Below are positions 1-9,313 of a stretch of DNA of 64,000 nt, piece after piece. The stretch spans positions 372,001 through 436,000 of the forward strand of contig CAWFEA010000001.1 of NCBI GenBank assembly GCA_963814745.1, in the 5' to 3' direction. This DNA comes from CAWBRT01 sp963814745. Lineage in GTDB: Bacteria > Acidobacteriota > Terriglobia > Terriglobales > Acidobacteriaceae. The notes under the pieces were generated by a model that made no database searches, was not told the DNA's origin, and saw only the letters and a list, made by a program, of their open reading frames with translations. The stretch's first letter is position 1, and each line of letters begins with the position of its first letter. The position numbers were made by a program, and so were the translations under genes.

Positions 1-621
1 GCCGAAATCAAAAAGCAAAAATACGTTTATTACCACTGCACCGGATACCGGGGCAAATGCGAATTACCCTATATGCGTCAAGAAACGCTCGGGAAACAAC
101 TCGGTCAAGTTCTGCGGGATATCCAAATTCCGGATACGGTTCTGGCTCGTTTGCAGTATGCCTTGAGGAAAGAGCAAGACACTTACGCAGAAGCGAAGCG
201 GCAAGAACGCGCTCGTATGGATCAGCGCTTAGCAGCCATCCGTAAGCGAATGGATCAGGTTTATTCGGATAAATTGGACGGGAAGATCAGTGAGGATTTC
301 TGGAATCGAAAAAATCAAGAATGGATTGACGACGAGCGAAACGTTTTGACGGCTATCCGGGCGCTTGACGAGCCAATCGCCGAACGCATTCTCGCCCTCG
401 AAAAGATTTTAGAACTCGCGAACAAGGCTTATTTGCTGTATCAAATGCAGAATTCGGCAGAACAGGGCAAATTACTGAAAAAGGTACTTTCGAACTGCGC
501 TACGGATGGCGTAACCCTTTATCCCACATATAGAAAACCATTCGACCGTATCTTTGAGAGGGCAAAAAGAAGGCAATGGCGCGCCCTGAGAGATTCGAAC
601 TCCCGACCTACTGATTCGTAG
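1..621 (+). CDS. Large serine recombinase, C-terminal fragment (5' end outside window)
   Basis: The frame is open from base 1, so this is the 3' part of a longer gene. It opens with the recombinase zinc beta-ribbon: a YHCTGYRGKC motif (two Cys about 7 residues apart) followed by ELPYMRQE, as in large serine recombinases of integrative elements. A long charged helical region follows (about residues 55-150), matching the coiled-coil typical of this family. The catalytic serine domain must lie before the window. The last 15 or so codons (577-621) read antisense through the tRNA-Arg gene and end at a TAG inside it, giving an artificial-looking tail (RDSNSRPTDS). Codon use is visibly more AT-rich than in hemE downstream, which fits a transferred element. 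The product would catalyse site-specific integration and excision. Confidence 0.85.
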   Translation, partial: AEIKKQKYVYYHCTGYRGKCELPYMRQETLGKQLGQVLRDIQIPDTVLARLQYALRKEQDTYAEAKRQERARMDQRLAAIRKRMDQVYSDKLDGKISEDFWNRKNQEWIDDERNVLTAIRALDEPIAERILALEKILELANKAYLLYQMQNSAEQGKLLKKVLSNCATDGVTLYPTYRKPFDRIFERAKRRQWRALRDSNSRPTDS

Positions 622-653
622 TCAGTCGCTCTATCCAGCTGAGCTAAGGGCGC
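577..653 (-). tRNA. tRNA-Arg (anticodon ACG)
   Basis: The minus strand folds as a 77-nt cloverleaf. The acceptor GCGCCCT (653 downward) pairs with AGGGCGC (581-587). The D arm is present, the anticodon stem is ACTGA/TCAGT with loop CTACGAA (anticodon ACG), and the T arm carries GTTCGAATC. The discriminator is G and CCA is encoded (577-579). ACG is normally modified to ICG and reads CGU/CGC/CGA. The 3' end faces the serine recombinase gene, which overlaps it, as expected if the gene served as attachment site for the element to its left. Confidence 0.95.
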
Positions 654-829
654 GCGGGCAGGCCCGTCGTGCTGAGTGGACAAAACCTAGGTGGTCCACT
701 CTCGACTTCGCTGAGTTTGATTGTAGCGAGCGCGCGTTCGTTCTGTCCAGTGGCGCATTGACGGGCCACTTGTAGACGCGCAACGCCAGGCCCCATTGTC
801 GGGCCAAAAAATGCTACATTCATAAACTC

Positions 830-1888
830 ATGGCTGCCCCGAGATCGCTTTTCGTACAAGCCTGCAAGAAAATGCCCACCATGGCCACACCTGTGTGGTT
901 TATGCGCCAGGCCGGCCGCTACATGTCCGAATACCGCCAAGTCCGCAAGCACCACTCGCTGGTAGAGATCTGCAAGAAGCCGGCTCTTGCCGCTGAAGTC
1001 ACGATCACCGCAGCCGAGGCGCTGGGGGTGGACGCGGCTATCATTTTTGCCGACCTGCTGCTTCCGCTGGAGGTGATGGGCCTGCCTTTTCAGTTCACCG
1101 CCGGAGAAGGACCGGTCATTGAGCGCCCCATCCGCGAGGCCGATGACGTAAGGGCATTGCGCACCGACCGTGCCAAAGACCTGATGTACGTCTCCGAAGC
1201 GGTCGCACAGGTGGCGAAGCATTTCGGGGAGCGCTTGCCGGTCATCGGCTTCTGCGGTGCACCGTTCACCCTGGCCAGCTACATGGTTGAGGGCGGAGGG
1301 TCGCGAAATTACGTTGAAGTGAAAAAGCTGATGTATCGTTCGCCCGGCCTGTGGGATGAGATGCTGGGCAAACTGGTGGATGTGCTGGCTGAATATGCCG
1401 CCGACCAGGTAAGACATGGCGCCGATGTCCTGCAGGTCTTCGATAGTTGGGTGGGATGCCTCAGTGTCGACGACTACCGCCGCTACGCACTGCCCCGCAC
1501 CACCGAGTTGATCCATCGCCTGCAAGGGGCCGGCGCGCCGGTCATTTACTTCGGAACCGACACGGCCGCACTGCTGCCCTCCATGCAGGAAACCGGGGCG
1601 GAGGTTATTGGGATCGATTGGCGAATTCCGCTCGGCCAGGCTTGGCAAAGCATGGGATACCAGCCGGCGGTGCAGGGGAATCTCGATCCGGTAACATTGT
1701 TCGCGGGGTGGGAGGAGTTGCGGCACCGGGCAGAGGCCATCCTGAACCAGGCAAACGGACGCCCGGGACATATCTTTAACCTTGGGCACGGAATTCTGCC
1801 GCACACGCCGGTGGAGAACGTCAAACGATTGGCTGCCTTCGTCAAGGAGCGCAGCGCCGCTTTGCGCGCACAGGCCACGACATTGTGA
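830..1888 (+). CDS. hemE: Uroporphyrinogen decarboxylase
   Basis: HemE removes the four acetate carboxyls of uroporphyrinogen III to give coproporphyrinogen III in cytoplasmic heme synthesis. At 352 aa it has the usual family length. The N-terminal signature PVWFMRQAGRY is at residues 21-31, the IFADLLLP segment carries the substrate-binding Asp, and GFCGAPFTLASYM and the C-terminal NLGHGI are present. No cofactor site is expected. The stop overlaps the GTG start of hemH (GTGA), so hemE-hemH-hemY form one transcription unit. No strong Shine-Dalgarno is visible before the ATG at 830. Confidence 0.97.
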   Translation: MAAPRSLFVQACKKMPTMATPVWFMRQAGRYMSEYRQVRKHHSLVEICKKPALAAEVTITAAEALGVDAAIIFADLLLPLEVMGLPFQFTAGEGPVIERPIREADDVRALRTDRAKDLMYVSEAVAQVAKHFGERLPVIGFCGAPFTLASYMVEGGGSRNYVEVKKLMYRSPGLWDEMLGKLVDVLAEYAADQVRHGADVLQVFDSWVGCLSVDDYRRYALPRTTELIHRLQGAGAPVIYFGTDTAALLPSMQETGAEVIGIDWRIPLGQAWQSMGYQPAVQGNLDPVTLFAGWEELRHRAEAILNQANGRPGHIFNLGHGILPHTPVENVKRLAAFVKERSAALRAQATTL

Positions 1889-2886
1889 GCGACCATCTCC
1901 GGAGCCCCGAAAGTTTGCCAGGTCGGGATTCCCGGCAGGCCATCCTGTTGCTTGCGCACGGCAGCCCCGATCGCGTGGAAGACATTGCGGAGTATCTGCG
2001 CAACGTGACCGGCGGGCGTCCGCTTCCCGATCCGGTGGTTCGCGAGGTGGAGCGGCGTTATCGACTGATCGGGCGTTCGCCGCTCACCGAGATCACCCTT
2101 CGTCAGGCGCAAGGCGTCTCGCGCGCGACCGGCTTGCCGGTTTACGTCGGCATGCGCAATTGGAGGCCTTACATCGGCGACACGGTGCGCCAAATGGCCG
2201 AGGACGGCATTACCCGCGCCGTTGTTATCTGCCTCGCGCCGCACCACTCGCGCACCAGCGTGGGGCTTTACCGACGCGCGCTCGGTGGCGCTTCGGTGGA
2301 GAACGCGGCCAGTCCTCCCTTCGCGATTGATTTCGTCGAGAGCTGGCACGATCATCCGCTGCTGATAGCGGCCTTTGCGCAAAGGCTGCGCGCCGGTTGG
2401 CAGCGGGCGTCGGTCGAGGCAGGCGGCGGGCTTCCTGTGATTTTTACCGCCCACAGCGTGCCTTTGCGTACCATTGCCGAGGGCGACCCCTATGAGCGGC
2501 AGACGCGCGAGACCGCCGCGCTGGTCGCCGCCAGGGTTCCGGAGGTCGCACAGGGCGAGTGGCGTTTCGCCTTCCAAAGCCAAGCCATGTCCGGGGGAGA
2601 GTGGTTGGGGCCAACCGTTGAAAAGACTATTCTTGAGCTGAAAGCGGCAGGCCGCAGAGGGGTTTTCGTGCAGTCGATTGGCTTTGTTTGCGACCATATC
2701 GAGATCCTGTACGACATTGACATCGCCTTTCGTCGCTTTGCGGAAGAGCAGGGGATGCGGCTATGGCGAGCGGAGTCTTTGAACGATTCTCCTGAGTTCA
2801 TGCGGGCGTTGGCGGCGCTCGCCGCCGAGCGCCTGCGGAGTGCCGCCATGGCTTCCGCCGACCCCGGAGGCAGGCGGCAACCATGA
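1885..2886 (+). CDS. hemH: Ferrochelatase
   Basis: HemH inserts Fe2+ into the porphyrin ring. The start is a GTG overlapping the hemE stop by 4 bases. The chelatase fold shows LLAHGSP near the N-terminus, the catalytic histidine in FTAHSVP (about residue 193) and the conserved Glu in the CDHIEILYDID motif. No transmembrane segment is seen, so it is probably soluble or peripheral. The TGA overlaps the ATG of hemY (ATGA). Together with hemY it suggests the protoporphyrin-dependent branch, but a coproporphyrin-dependent branch (where the same families act in a different order) cannot be excluded without a hemQ search. Confidence 0.95.
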   Translation: MSDHLRSPESLPGRDSRQAILLLAHGSPDRVEDIAEYLRNVTGGRPLPDPVVREVERRYRLIGRSPLTEITLRQAQGVSRATGLPVYVGMRNWRPYIGDTVRQMAEDGITRAVVICLAPHHSRTSVGLYRRALGGASVENAASPPFAIDFVESWHDHPLLIAAFAQRLRAGWQRASVEAGGGLPVIFTAHSVPLRTIAEGDPYERQTRETAALVAARVPEVAQGEWRFAFQSQAMSGGEWLGPTVEKTILELKAAGRRGVFVQSIGFVCDHIEILYDIDIAFRRFAEEQGMRLWRAESLNDSPEFMRALAALAAERLRSAAMASADPGGRRQP

Positions 2887-4307
2887 TGCGAATCGCCATT
2901 GTGGGCGGGGGCATCTCCGGTCTGAGCGCCGCGCTGACCATGGAGAAGGCGCGCGCGCAAGGTGCCGCGGTTGACTATTGCCTGTTCGAAAGCGCTCCGC
3001 GGGTTGGCGGCTCCATGTTCTCCGAGCGCGTAGACGGATGCCTCGTCGAGGGCGGACCCGATTCCTTTCTGACCGAAAAACCATGGGCCGCCATGCTCTG
3101 CCGCGAACTGGGGATTGGAGATCGGCTGATCGGCTCCAACGACCATCTGCGCAAGACCTACATCGTTGTCCGCAATCGACTTATCGCCATGCCCGATGGC
3201 TTGCAGTTCATGGTGCCGACCAAGCTTGTGCCCACCGCCCTGTCCCCTTTGTTTTCCTGGGGCACGAAGTTCAGGATGGCCGGCGAGTGGTTGCATCCGC
3301 CGCGCCCGATGACCCGGGATGAAACGGTCGCCGAGATGGTCGAGCGCCATTTTGGCACCGAGGTCGTCGAGCGCCTGGCTGATCCTCTGCTGTCGGGGGT
3401 TTATGGCGGCACCGCGGCCGGCCTGAGTGCGCGGGCGGTGCTGCCGCGCTTCGTCGAAATGGAAGAGAAGTACGGCAGTTTGAGCCGGGCTATGCTGGCG
3501 GCTCGCAAGCGCATGAAGGCCGCTGCCCGGAAGACCGCTCCCCCACCACTGTTCAGTTCGCTTGAAGACGGCATGCAACAGTTGGTCACCACCGTCACCG
3601 AGAAGCTGACACCTGCCGCCATTCGCACTTCGACCCCGGTGCGCGCGATTACCCGCCGCGAAGATCGCTGGGAGTTGCGGATTGAGAGCGGCACGGAACT
3701 TTTCGAAGGCCTGATCCTTGCCACTCCGGCTTGGGCGGCGGGAGAGTTGATTTCCGCCGTGGATAAAAATCTGGGTGCGGACTTGGCGGCCATTCCTTAC
3801 AGTTCCTCAATCACCGTGACGCTGGGCTATAGCCAGGAGCAGCTTCGCGCGCTGCCGCCGGGCTTTGGATTCCTGGTGCCGCGCAGCGAGCGCCGCCGCA
3901 TGCTGGCCTGCACCTTCGTCCACAACAAGTTTCCCCATCGTGCGCCTGACGGCAAGGGACTGCTGCGCTGCTTTCTCGGCGGGGCTACGGACGAGGCTGC
4001 GATCGAGCTGAGCGACGGCGAGGTGGAAAGGATTGTGCGCCTGGAACTGAAGAGCATCTTACGGCTCGATACGGAACCGCGCTTCATCCGCATTTATCGC
4101 TGGCACCGCTCCATGGCCCAGTACAGCGTCGGCCATCTGGACCGGGTCGCTCGCATTGAAGTCGCTGCCCGCCGCCTTCCGAACTTTGCCATCGCCGGAA
4201 ACTGTTTTCGGGGTATCGGCGTGCCTGACTGCATTCGCAGCGGACAGGAAGCTGCTGCATCCTTGGCAAAGCTGGCCGCAGAGCCGCCGCAGCGGCCGGT
4301 GCGGTGA
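2883..4307 (+). CDS. hemY: Protoporphyrinogen/coproporphyrinogen oxidase (HemY type)
   Basis: FAD-dependent oxidase that makes the porphyrin from the porphyrinogen with O2. The 474-aa length is normal. The dinucleotide-binding GGGISGLSAA is at residues 8-17, followed by the RVGGSMFSE segment and the family motif VEGGPDSFLTEKP. The C-terminal FAD-contact stretch ending GNCFRGIGVPDC is intact. It starts at an ATG overlapping the hemH stop, so it is translationally coupled. It is the last gene of the heme cluster. Confidence 0.95.
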   Translation: MMRIAIVGGGISGLSAALTMEKARAQGAAVDYCLFESAPRVGGSMFSERVDGCLVEGGPDSFLTEKPWAAMLCRELGIGDRLIGSNDHLRKTYIVVRNRLIAMPDGLQFMVPTKLVPTALSPLFSWGTKFRMAGEWLHPPRPMTRDETVAEMVERHFGTEVVERLADPLLSGVYGGTAAGLSARAVLPRFVEMEEKYGSLSRAMLAARKRMKAAARKTAPPPLFSSLEDGMQQLVTTVTEKLTPAAIRTSTPVRAITRREDRWELRIESGTELFEGLILATPAWAAGELISAVDKNLGADLAAIPYSSSITVTLGYSQEQLRALPPGFGFLVPRSERRRMLACTFVHNKFPHRAPDGKGLLRCFLGGATDEAAIELSDGEVERIVRLELKSILRLDTEPRFIRIYRWHRSMAQYSVGHLDRVARIEVAARRLPNFAIAGNCFRGIGVPDCIRSGQEAAASLAKLAAEPPQRPVR

Positions 4308-4687
4308 ATCGCCGACCCCAATCCGGGCCAGCCGTCTGAGAAAGAAAGAAACTCAGGGCTGGAACTTGGCACGCATGTAGTCCATGAGTGGGTTCAGGCT
4401 CCCTGCGAACAGGTTTGACTTCCGCCCGCTGCATCGAGCTCTTGCCCCCGCCGAAGCGGGCTGAACAATGACGCTTCGGGGTTCGGACTGCGGCTCTGAG
4501 CGGCCGGGAGAATAGGGCTCCGCCGTGGTATAATAACAATAGTCTTGTTCGCCGCTAAGTGATTGGATTTTAAACTAGATGAGTTGATTGCGGCGGTGAA
4601 CCTAGGGGCTTGATTGCGCGAGCGTGCTTAGTCTCACGACGACCGCAGCCAGGGTGTTTGTCAGGACCCGAATTCGAACGGAGCAGG
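4308..4687. other. Intergenic region between hemY and gyrB
   Basis: No gene is supported here. A loose stem (CCAGCC..CTGAG with CTCAGGGCTGG, 4327-4358) follows hemY but has no T-run, so it is a weak terminator candidate. A good -10 hexamer lies at 4529-4534. A TTG at 4610 would extend gyrB by 26 codons of non-conserved sequence and is unlikely to be used. Confidence 0.5.
4529..4534 (+). promoter_or_regulatory. Candidate -10 box (TATAAT) of gyrB
   Basis: A perfect TATAAT sits in GGTATAATAAC, about 150 bases before the gyrB ATG. No convincing TTGACA-like -35 element lies 16-18 bases upstream, so the assignment rests on the -10 box and position only. Confidence 0.4.
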
Positions 4688-7327
4688 ATGTCTTCCAAAC
4701 AGACTTCAAGCGTAATTGAAACCGAGAATAAGAGCCCGCAAGTGGATACTGTACCGGAAAATCAGAATACCGCGAAGACCAACGGCAATGGCGAGTACAA
4801 CGCGGACTCCATCAAGGTACTCGGCGGTATGGAGGCAGTCCGCAAGCGCCCCGCCATGTACATCGGTTCCACCGGCGAGTTGGGACTTCATCATCTGGTG
4901 TACGAGGTGGTGGACAACTCTGTTGACGAAGCGCTGGCCGGCTATGCCGACAAGGTCGACGTCACCATCCACGACGACAACTCCATCACCGTGGTCGATA
5001 ATGGCCGCGGAATTCCCGTCGGCGAGATGGATGTTGACGGCGAACGTCTGCCCGCCGCTCAGGTGGTGATGACCGTGCTGCATGCGGGCGGCAAGTTCGA
5101 CAGCAACAGTTACAAGGTTTCAGGCGGGCTGCACGGAGTTGGCGTCAGTTGCGTTAACGCCCTCTCTCATCAACTCGACCTGGAAATCTGGCGTCCGGAC
5201 GAAGGCACGTATGAGCAGAGCTACTCCAAGGGTGTGCCGATCACAGAGCTGAAGAGAACCGGGCCCAGCAAGCGGCGCGGAACCAAAGTCCACTTTGTTC
5301 CCGACCGCGAAATTTTCACCGTTACCGAGTATAACCACGACACCCTGGCGCAGCGTTTGCGCGAGCTTGCCTTCCTCAACAAAGGGTTGCTCATCACCCT
5401 GACCGACGAGCGCACCACCGATGCCAAGACCGGTGAGCCCAAGCGCACCGAGTTCAAGTACAACGGCGGCATTGCCGAGTTCGTCAAGCATCTGAACCGC
5501 GGCAAGAACGTACTGCACGAAAAGCCGGTATACATGGAAGCCGAACGCGACGGCGTCACCATGGAAATTGCGCTGCAGTACAACGACGGTTACTCGGACA
5601 CGGTCTTCAGCTTCGCCAATAACATCAATACGGTTGATGGCGGATCGCACCTTTCCGGTTTCCGCACGGCGCTGACCCGTACCATCAACTACGCCGGCCA
5701 GCAGATGGCGCTGTTCAAAGACGTCAAGGAGAACCTCTCCGGCGACGATGTGCGGGAAGGCCTGGTCGCGGTGATCTCGGTCAAGCTGTCGCAGCCGCAG
5801 TTCGAGGGGCAGACCAAGGGCAAGCTCAACTCCGACATCGCGGGTACCGTGCAGGCGTTTGTCAACGAACGCCTCGGAGCCTTTTTCGAACAGAATCCTA
5901 CGGTTGCCCGCAAGATCATCAACAAAGCGATCGAGGCGGCGCGGGCGCGAGAGGCGGCGCGCAAGGCGCGCGATCTTACCCGTCGCAAGGGCGCGCTTGA
6001 CGGCGGAGGACTGCCCGGCAAGCTGGCCGACTGCTCGGAACGCCAGCCGGAGCGCTGTGAGGTTTACCTGGTCGAAGGAGAGAGCGCCGGCGGCACCGCC
6101 AAGCAGGGACGCGACCGCCGCTTTCAAGCCATCCTGCCGTTGAAGGGAAAAATTCTAAACGTCGAGAAGGCGCGCTACGACAAGATGCTCGGTCACGAGG
6201 AAATCCGCGCCATGATCACCGCCCTCGGCACGGGGATCGGCACGGAAGACTTCGACCTATCCAAGCTGCGCTACGACAAAGTCATCCTGATGACCGACGC
6301 CGACGTCGATGGCTCCCACATCCGCACCCTTTTACTGACCTTCTTTTTCCGGCACATGAAGGAACTGGTCGAGCGCGGGCACGTGTTCATCGCGCAGCCG
6401 CCGCTTTATCGCATCAAGAAGGGCAAGTTCGAGCAATACATCAAGAATGACGGCGAGTTCGTCAAGGTCATGGTCAAACGCGCCTCCGACGGCATGGCCG
6501 TGCGTTATGGCGACGGCGCCGCACGGCTCGAAGGAGCGAAGCTGACCACGTTCATGACTACCCTTAACGATTACCTGTCGCTTTTCGACAAGGTGGACAA
6601 GCGCATCCGCGATGAACAGATCACCGAGCTGCTGCCCAAGCTCGAGTTCTTCGCCGTGCGCGGCGACTTTGAGGGCGGTGTAACGTCGAAGCCCGAAAAG
6701 TTGCAAGAGCTTGAGAAACAGCTTCAGGCCATGCCGAAGGAAAAGGGACTGAAGGACATCAGGCTGGAGTTTGACGAGGAGCACGAGCTCTGGTACGTAC
6801 GCTTCCTCAACGCGCAGGGCGCCGAGCATCTGCTGAACTGGGCGCTGGTCTCCACCCCCGAATATCGGCAGATGATCTCCAAGTACAAGCGCATCGCCGA
6901 GTACATGCAGCCGCCGTTCAGCGTCGAGTCGGTAGCCAAGGACAGCGGGAGTGCCGAAGACGAGTTGAGCGATACGGAAAAGGCCGACCTGGCTAAGGCC
7001 GAGGCCAAAGGCGTGCGTCCCAGCAAGCGCAAGGCGGGCGATTTCGAGATGGTGGAAAAAGCGACAGCGCGCGAGCTCTTCGATTACGTGCTGAACGAAG
7101 GGCGGAAGGAATATATCGTTCAGCGCTATAAAGGCTTGGGCGAAATGACTGCCGAGCAGCTCTGGCAGACGACCATGGACCCGGAGCGCCGCACCCTGCT
7201 CTCGGTCAAACTTGAGGATATTGCCGAAACCGAAGCTATCTTCTCCACCCTGATGGGAGAAGACGTCGAGGCGCGGCGCAAGTTCATCGAAGATAATGCG
7301 CTCGACGTCAAGAACCTCGACATCTGA
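4688..7327 (+). CDS. gyrB: DNA gyrase subunit B
   Basis: ATPase subunit of the A2B2 gyrase that supercoils DNA. The ATG at 4688 follows GGAGCAGG and gives 879 aa. The GHKL ATPase domain has EVVDNSVDEALAG, VDNGRGIPV and GLHGVG. The transducer domain follows. The TOPRIM domain has EGESAGG (about residue 462) and DADVDGSHIR (about 536), which bind the catalytic Mg2+. The C-terminal QRYKGLGEM is intact. An insert of about 170 residues between TOPRIM and the C-terminal motif makes it longer than Bacillus GyrB; comparable inserts occur in Proteobacteria and Acidobacteriota. It is not beside dnaA, dnaN or recF, so this is not a canonical origin region. ParE is the alternative, but length and insert favour GyrB. 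Confidence 0.95.
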   Translation: MSSKQTSSVIETENKSPQVDTVPENQNTAKTNGNGEYNADSIKVLGGMEAVRKRPAMYIGSTGELGLHHLVYEVVDNSVDEALAGYADKVDVTIHDDNSITVVDNGRGIPVGEMDVDGERLPAAQVVMTVLHAGGKFDSNSYKVSGGLHGVGVSCVNALSHQLDLEIWRPDEGTYEQSYSKGVPITELKRTGPSKRRGTKVHFVPDREIFTVTEYNHDTLAQRLRELAFLNKGLLITLTDERTTDAKTGEPKRTEFKYNGGIAEFVKHLNRGKNVLHEKPVYMEAERDGVTMEIALQYNDGYSDTVFSFANNINTVDGGSHLSGFRTALTRTINYAGQQMALFKDVKENLSGDDVREGLVAVISVKLSQPQFEGQTKGKLNSDIAGTVQAFVNERLGAFFEQNPTVARKIINKAIEAARAREAARKARDLTRRKGALDGGGLPGKLADCSERQPERCEVYLVEGESAGGTAKQGRDRRFQAILPLKGKILNVEKARYDKMLGHEEIRAMITALGTGIGTEDFDLSKLRYDKVILMTDADVDGSHIRTLLLTFFFRHMKELVERGHVFIAQPPLYRIKKGKFEQYIKNDGEFVKVMVKRASDGMAVRYGDGAARLEGAKLTTFMTTLNDYLSLFDKVDKRIRDEQITELLPKLEFFAVRGDFEGGVTSKPEKLQELEKQLQAMPKEKGLKDIRLEFDEEHELWYVRFLNAQGAEHLLNWALVSTPEYRQMISKYKRIAEYMQPPFSVESVAKDSGSAEDELSDTEKADLAKAEAKGVRPSKRKAGDFEMVEKATARELFDYVLNEGRKEYIVQRYKGLGEMTAEQLWQTTMDPERRTLLSVKLEDIAETEAIFSTLMGEDVEARRKFIEDNALDVKNLDI

Positions 7328-7351
7328 TTGCCTCGCGCCAGCGACGCTTCC

Positions 7352-7379
7352 GGGCAGCCACACGGCTGCTCGTTTTTTC
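7352..7379 (+). terminator. Rho-independent terminator after gyrB
   Basis: A GCAGCC-ACAC-GGCTGC stem-loop (7354-7369) followed by TCGTTTTTT lies 27 bases after the gyrB stop. Confidence 0.8.
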
Positions 7380-7722
7380 TTGCGGGCAAGGAGTGCCCGA
7401 ACCAAGGGGACCGAGAGGACCAGCTCTCTTCGGTTCCGGGCGCATATCCTCAGCCGCGCCGGCTGTTTCCAGCGGCCATCCATTCAACCCAGCCTTTAAA
7501 AATCACTCATTTACCGCCATAGTTTCGGCGGCCTTGGGAAAAACCATTGACGTCGCCGGCCAGAATCAAGGCGCCGAACAAAGGCTTTGCAAATTGCAAC
7601 ATAACATGCGACCTTTTTAGCCATCGGCTCCGGGGGCGTTGCAACCATTGTCTTCGCCGAAAGGCGAGACAACGGCCTCCACTGTCCCGGACAGGCACGC
7701 AGAAGGAGGCAAGCGGAACGCT
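7380..7722. other. Intergenic region upstream of the DASS transporter
   Basis: No gene, RNA fold or repeat was recognised. The upstream in-frame ATG at 7639 is ignored because the ATG at 7723 has an AGGAGG Shine-Dalgarno. Confidence 0.4.
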
Positions 7723-9261
7723 ATGGCGGTTCAGAGTTCGGCGCAGGCACAGAGCAAGGCGTCCAGTCCGTCTATGGCAAGTCCATCGACGGCGAAATCG
7801 GGAAAGGGAGGGTTTGAGGCTTGGGGAAAGAAATGGGGCCTGCTGATTTCACTGGCCGTCGGCATGGCAGTCTGGTTGATTCCGATGAGCGGAGTCACCA
7901 TCACCCAGCACAAAATGCTCTCGATATTCGCGGGCGCGGTTGCGTTGTGGGTGACGGTCGGGGTCAATTTTGCCGTCAGCAGCCTGCTGATAACCACCGT
8001 CCTTTATTTCTGGGTCGGTAATGCCAGCGGTGCCATGAAGAATGGCGCACTGCTAAGAAATACCGACTTCGCAATTTCAGGGTTTACCGCGAACTCGCCC
8101 CCCTGGCTGATCTTGACCGGCTTTGTGATTTCGGTGGCGATGATCAATACCGGAGTTGCCAAGAGATTGCTCTTGCACGTCGTTCGCACAATTGGCAGAA
8201 AGCCCTTGGGCGCCATTGTCGCGGCCTCGCTTACAAACTACGTAATCGCGCCGTTCACGCCCAGCAACACCGCGCGAGCGCTGGCCATGGTACCGGTCGT
8301 GGAGGGCCTCGCCGAGTCTTACTCGGTGAAGCGCGGCGAAAGCAACTTCGGCCGGGCGCTGGCTTTGGCCATGGCTTTCGCCAACAATATTACCGCCTCG
8401 GCATTTCTGACGGGCACCATCGCAAACCTGATGTTTATCAGCAGTATCGTGGCGGTTGCCGGCGCCTCGCGATTCACCAGTTGGGGATTCTGGGCCTTGG
8501 CTGCCGCGCCTACCAATCTCATTCTACTGCTGCTGGTCTGCTTCTATCTGGTCAAGATGTTTCCCCCGGAGATGAAAGAGATCAGCGGGGGGATGAAGCG
8601 CATCGATGAAGACCTTGCGGCCATGGGGCGCATGACGACGGCGGAAAAGAAAGCGATCGCGTACTTCCTGTTCGCCCTCGCGCTCTGGTCAACCGACCAG
8701 TGGCATGGCCTGAATGCCACCATGGTTGCCTTTCTCGTTTCGTCGTTAATTTATTTGCCCAAGCTGGGGGTTTTGGACTGGAGGCAAACTCAGAATTCTC
8801 TGCCCTGGGAACTCTTCATGTTCGTCGGCGGGGTTACTACTCTCGGCAATGCCTTGGCTCGAACCAAAGCGGTTGCCGTGGTAATTAATGCCGTCTTCGC
8901 CACGCTGGGCTTGCGGAACGTCTCCGGGTTCTGGCTGTTGATGCTGCTGATCGGCTTCACCATCTTCAGCCATGTCTGGTGGTCAACAACCACCTCGATG
9001 ACCGGGGTGATGGCGCCGATCTATATCGGCATTGCGCAATCGATGGGCTACGATGTCACCAGGTTCTGCGTGCCTTTGGCGATTATGGTCGCCTATGCGC
9101 TGTTTTTCCCCTTCAACACCAACGGCAACATGATCATGCTGAACACCAAGTATTTTTCCGCGAATGATTTGCTGAAGTCATCGGTCCCAATCGGTGTTGT
9201 AGTCTGGTTGGCATGGATCGTTACCGCTCTTACCTGGTGGCGCTTTATCGGGCTGACCTAG
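7723..9261 (+). CDS. DASS (SLC13/CitT-type) anion:Na+ symporter or dicarboxylate exchanger
   Basis: A 512-aa membrane protein with roughly 12 hydrophobic segments. It has the divalent anion:Na+ symporter layout: a SNTARALAMVP motif in the first half (Na+/substrate-binding hairpin) and a NTNGNMIML segment at the equivalent place in the second half. The WLILTGFVISVAMINTGVAKR stretch is typical of the CitT/TtdT/plant 2-oxoglutarate-malate translocator branch. Substrate is therefore probably a di- or tricarboxylate, though sulfate or other dianions are possible. The start is set by AGGAGG at 7705-7710. It is convergent with the histidine kinase at 9314. Confidence 0.85.
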   Translation: MAVQSSAQAQSKASSPSMASPSTAKSGKGGFEAWGKKWGLLISLAVGMAVWLIPMSGVTITQHKMLSIFAGAVALWVTVGVNFAVSSLLITTVLYFWVGNASGAMKNGALLRNTDFAISGFTANSPPWLILTGFVISVAMINTGVAKRLLLHVVRTIGRKPLGAIVAASLTNYVIAPFTPSNTARALAMVPVVEGLAESYSVKRGESNFGRALALAMAFANNITASAFLTGTIANLMFISSIVAVAGASRFTSWGFWALAAAPTNLILLLLVCFYLVKMFPPEMKEISGGMKRIDEDLAAMGRMTTAEKKAIAYFLFALALWSTDQWHGLNATMVAFLVSSLIYLPKLGVLDWRQTQNSLPWELFMFVGGVTTLGNALARTKAVAVVINAVFATLGLRNVSGFWLLMLLIGFTIFSHVWWSTTTSMTGVMAPIYIGIAQSMGYDVTRFCVPLAIMVAYALFFPFNTNGNMIMLNTKYFSANDLLKSSVPIGVVVWLAWIVTALTWWRFIGLT

Positions 9262-9313
9262 CTCTGAGTCGATTGACGCGGCGCATCAGTCGTTGACAAC
9301 CGGGATCTCGTTT

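Noticed and set aside
674..701. GAGTGGAC/GTCCACTC hairpin between tRNA-Arg and hemE
   Set aside because: A perfect 8-bp stem but with no T-run or known function; possibly part of the att region, not enough to call.
644..2697. Minus-strand open frames opposite hemE and hemH
   Set aside because: No domain or ribosome site; composition shadows of the heme genes.
4610..4687. Upstream TTG start for gyrB
   Set aside because: Adds 26 non-conserved residues and no SD; ATG at 4688 has GGAGCAGG.
5120..6127. Minus-strand frame opposite gyrB
   Set aside because: Antisense shadow of a conserved gene.
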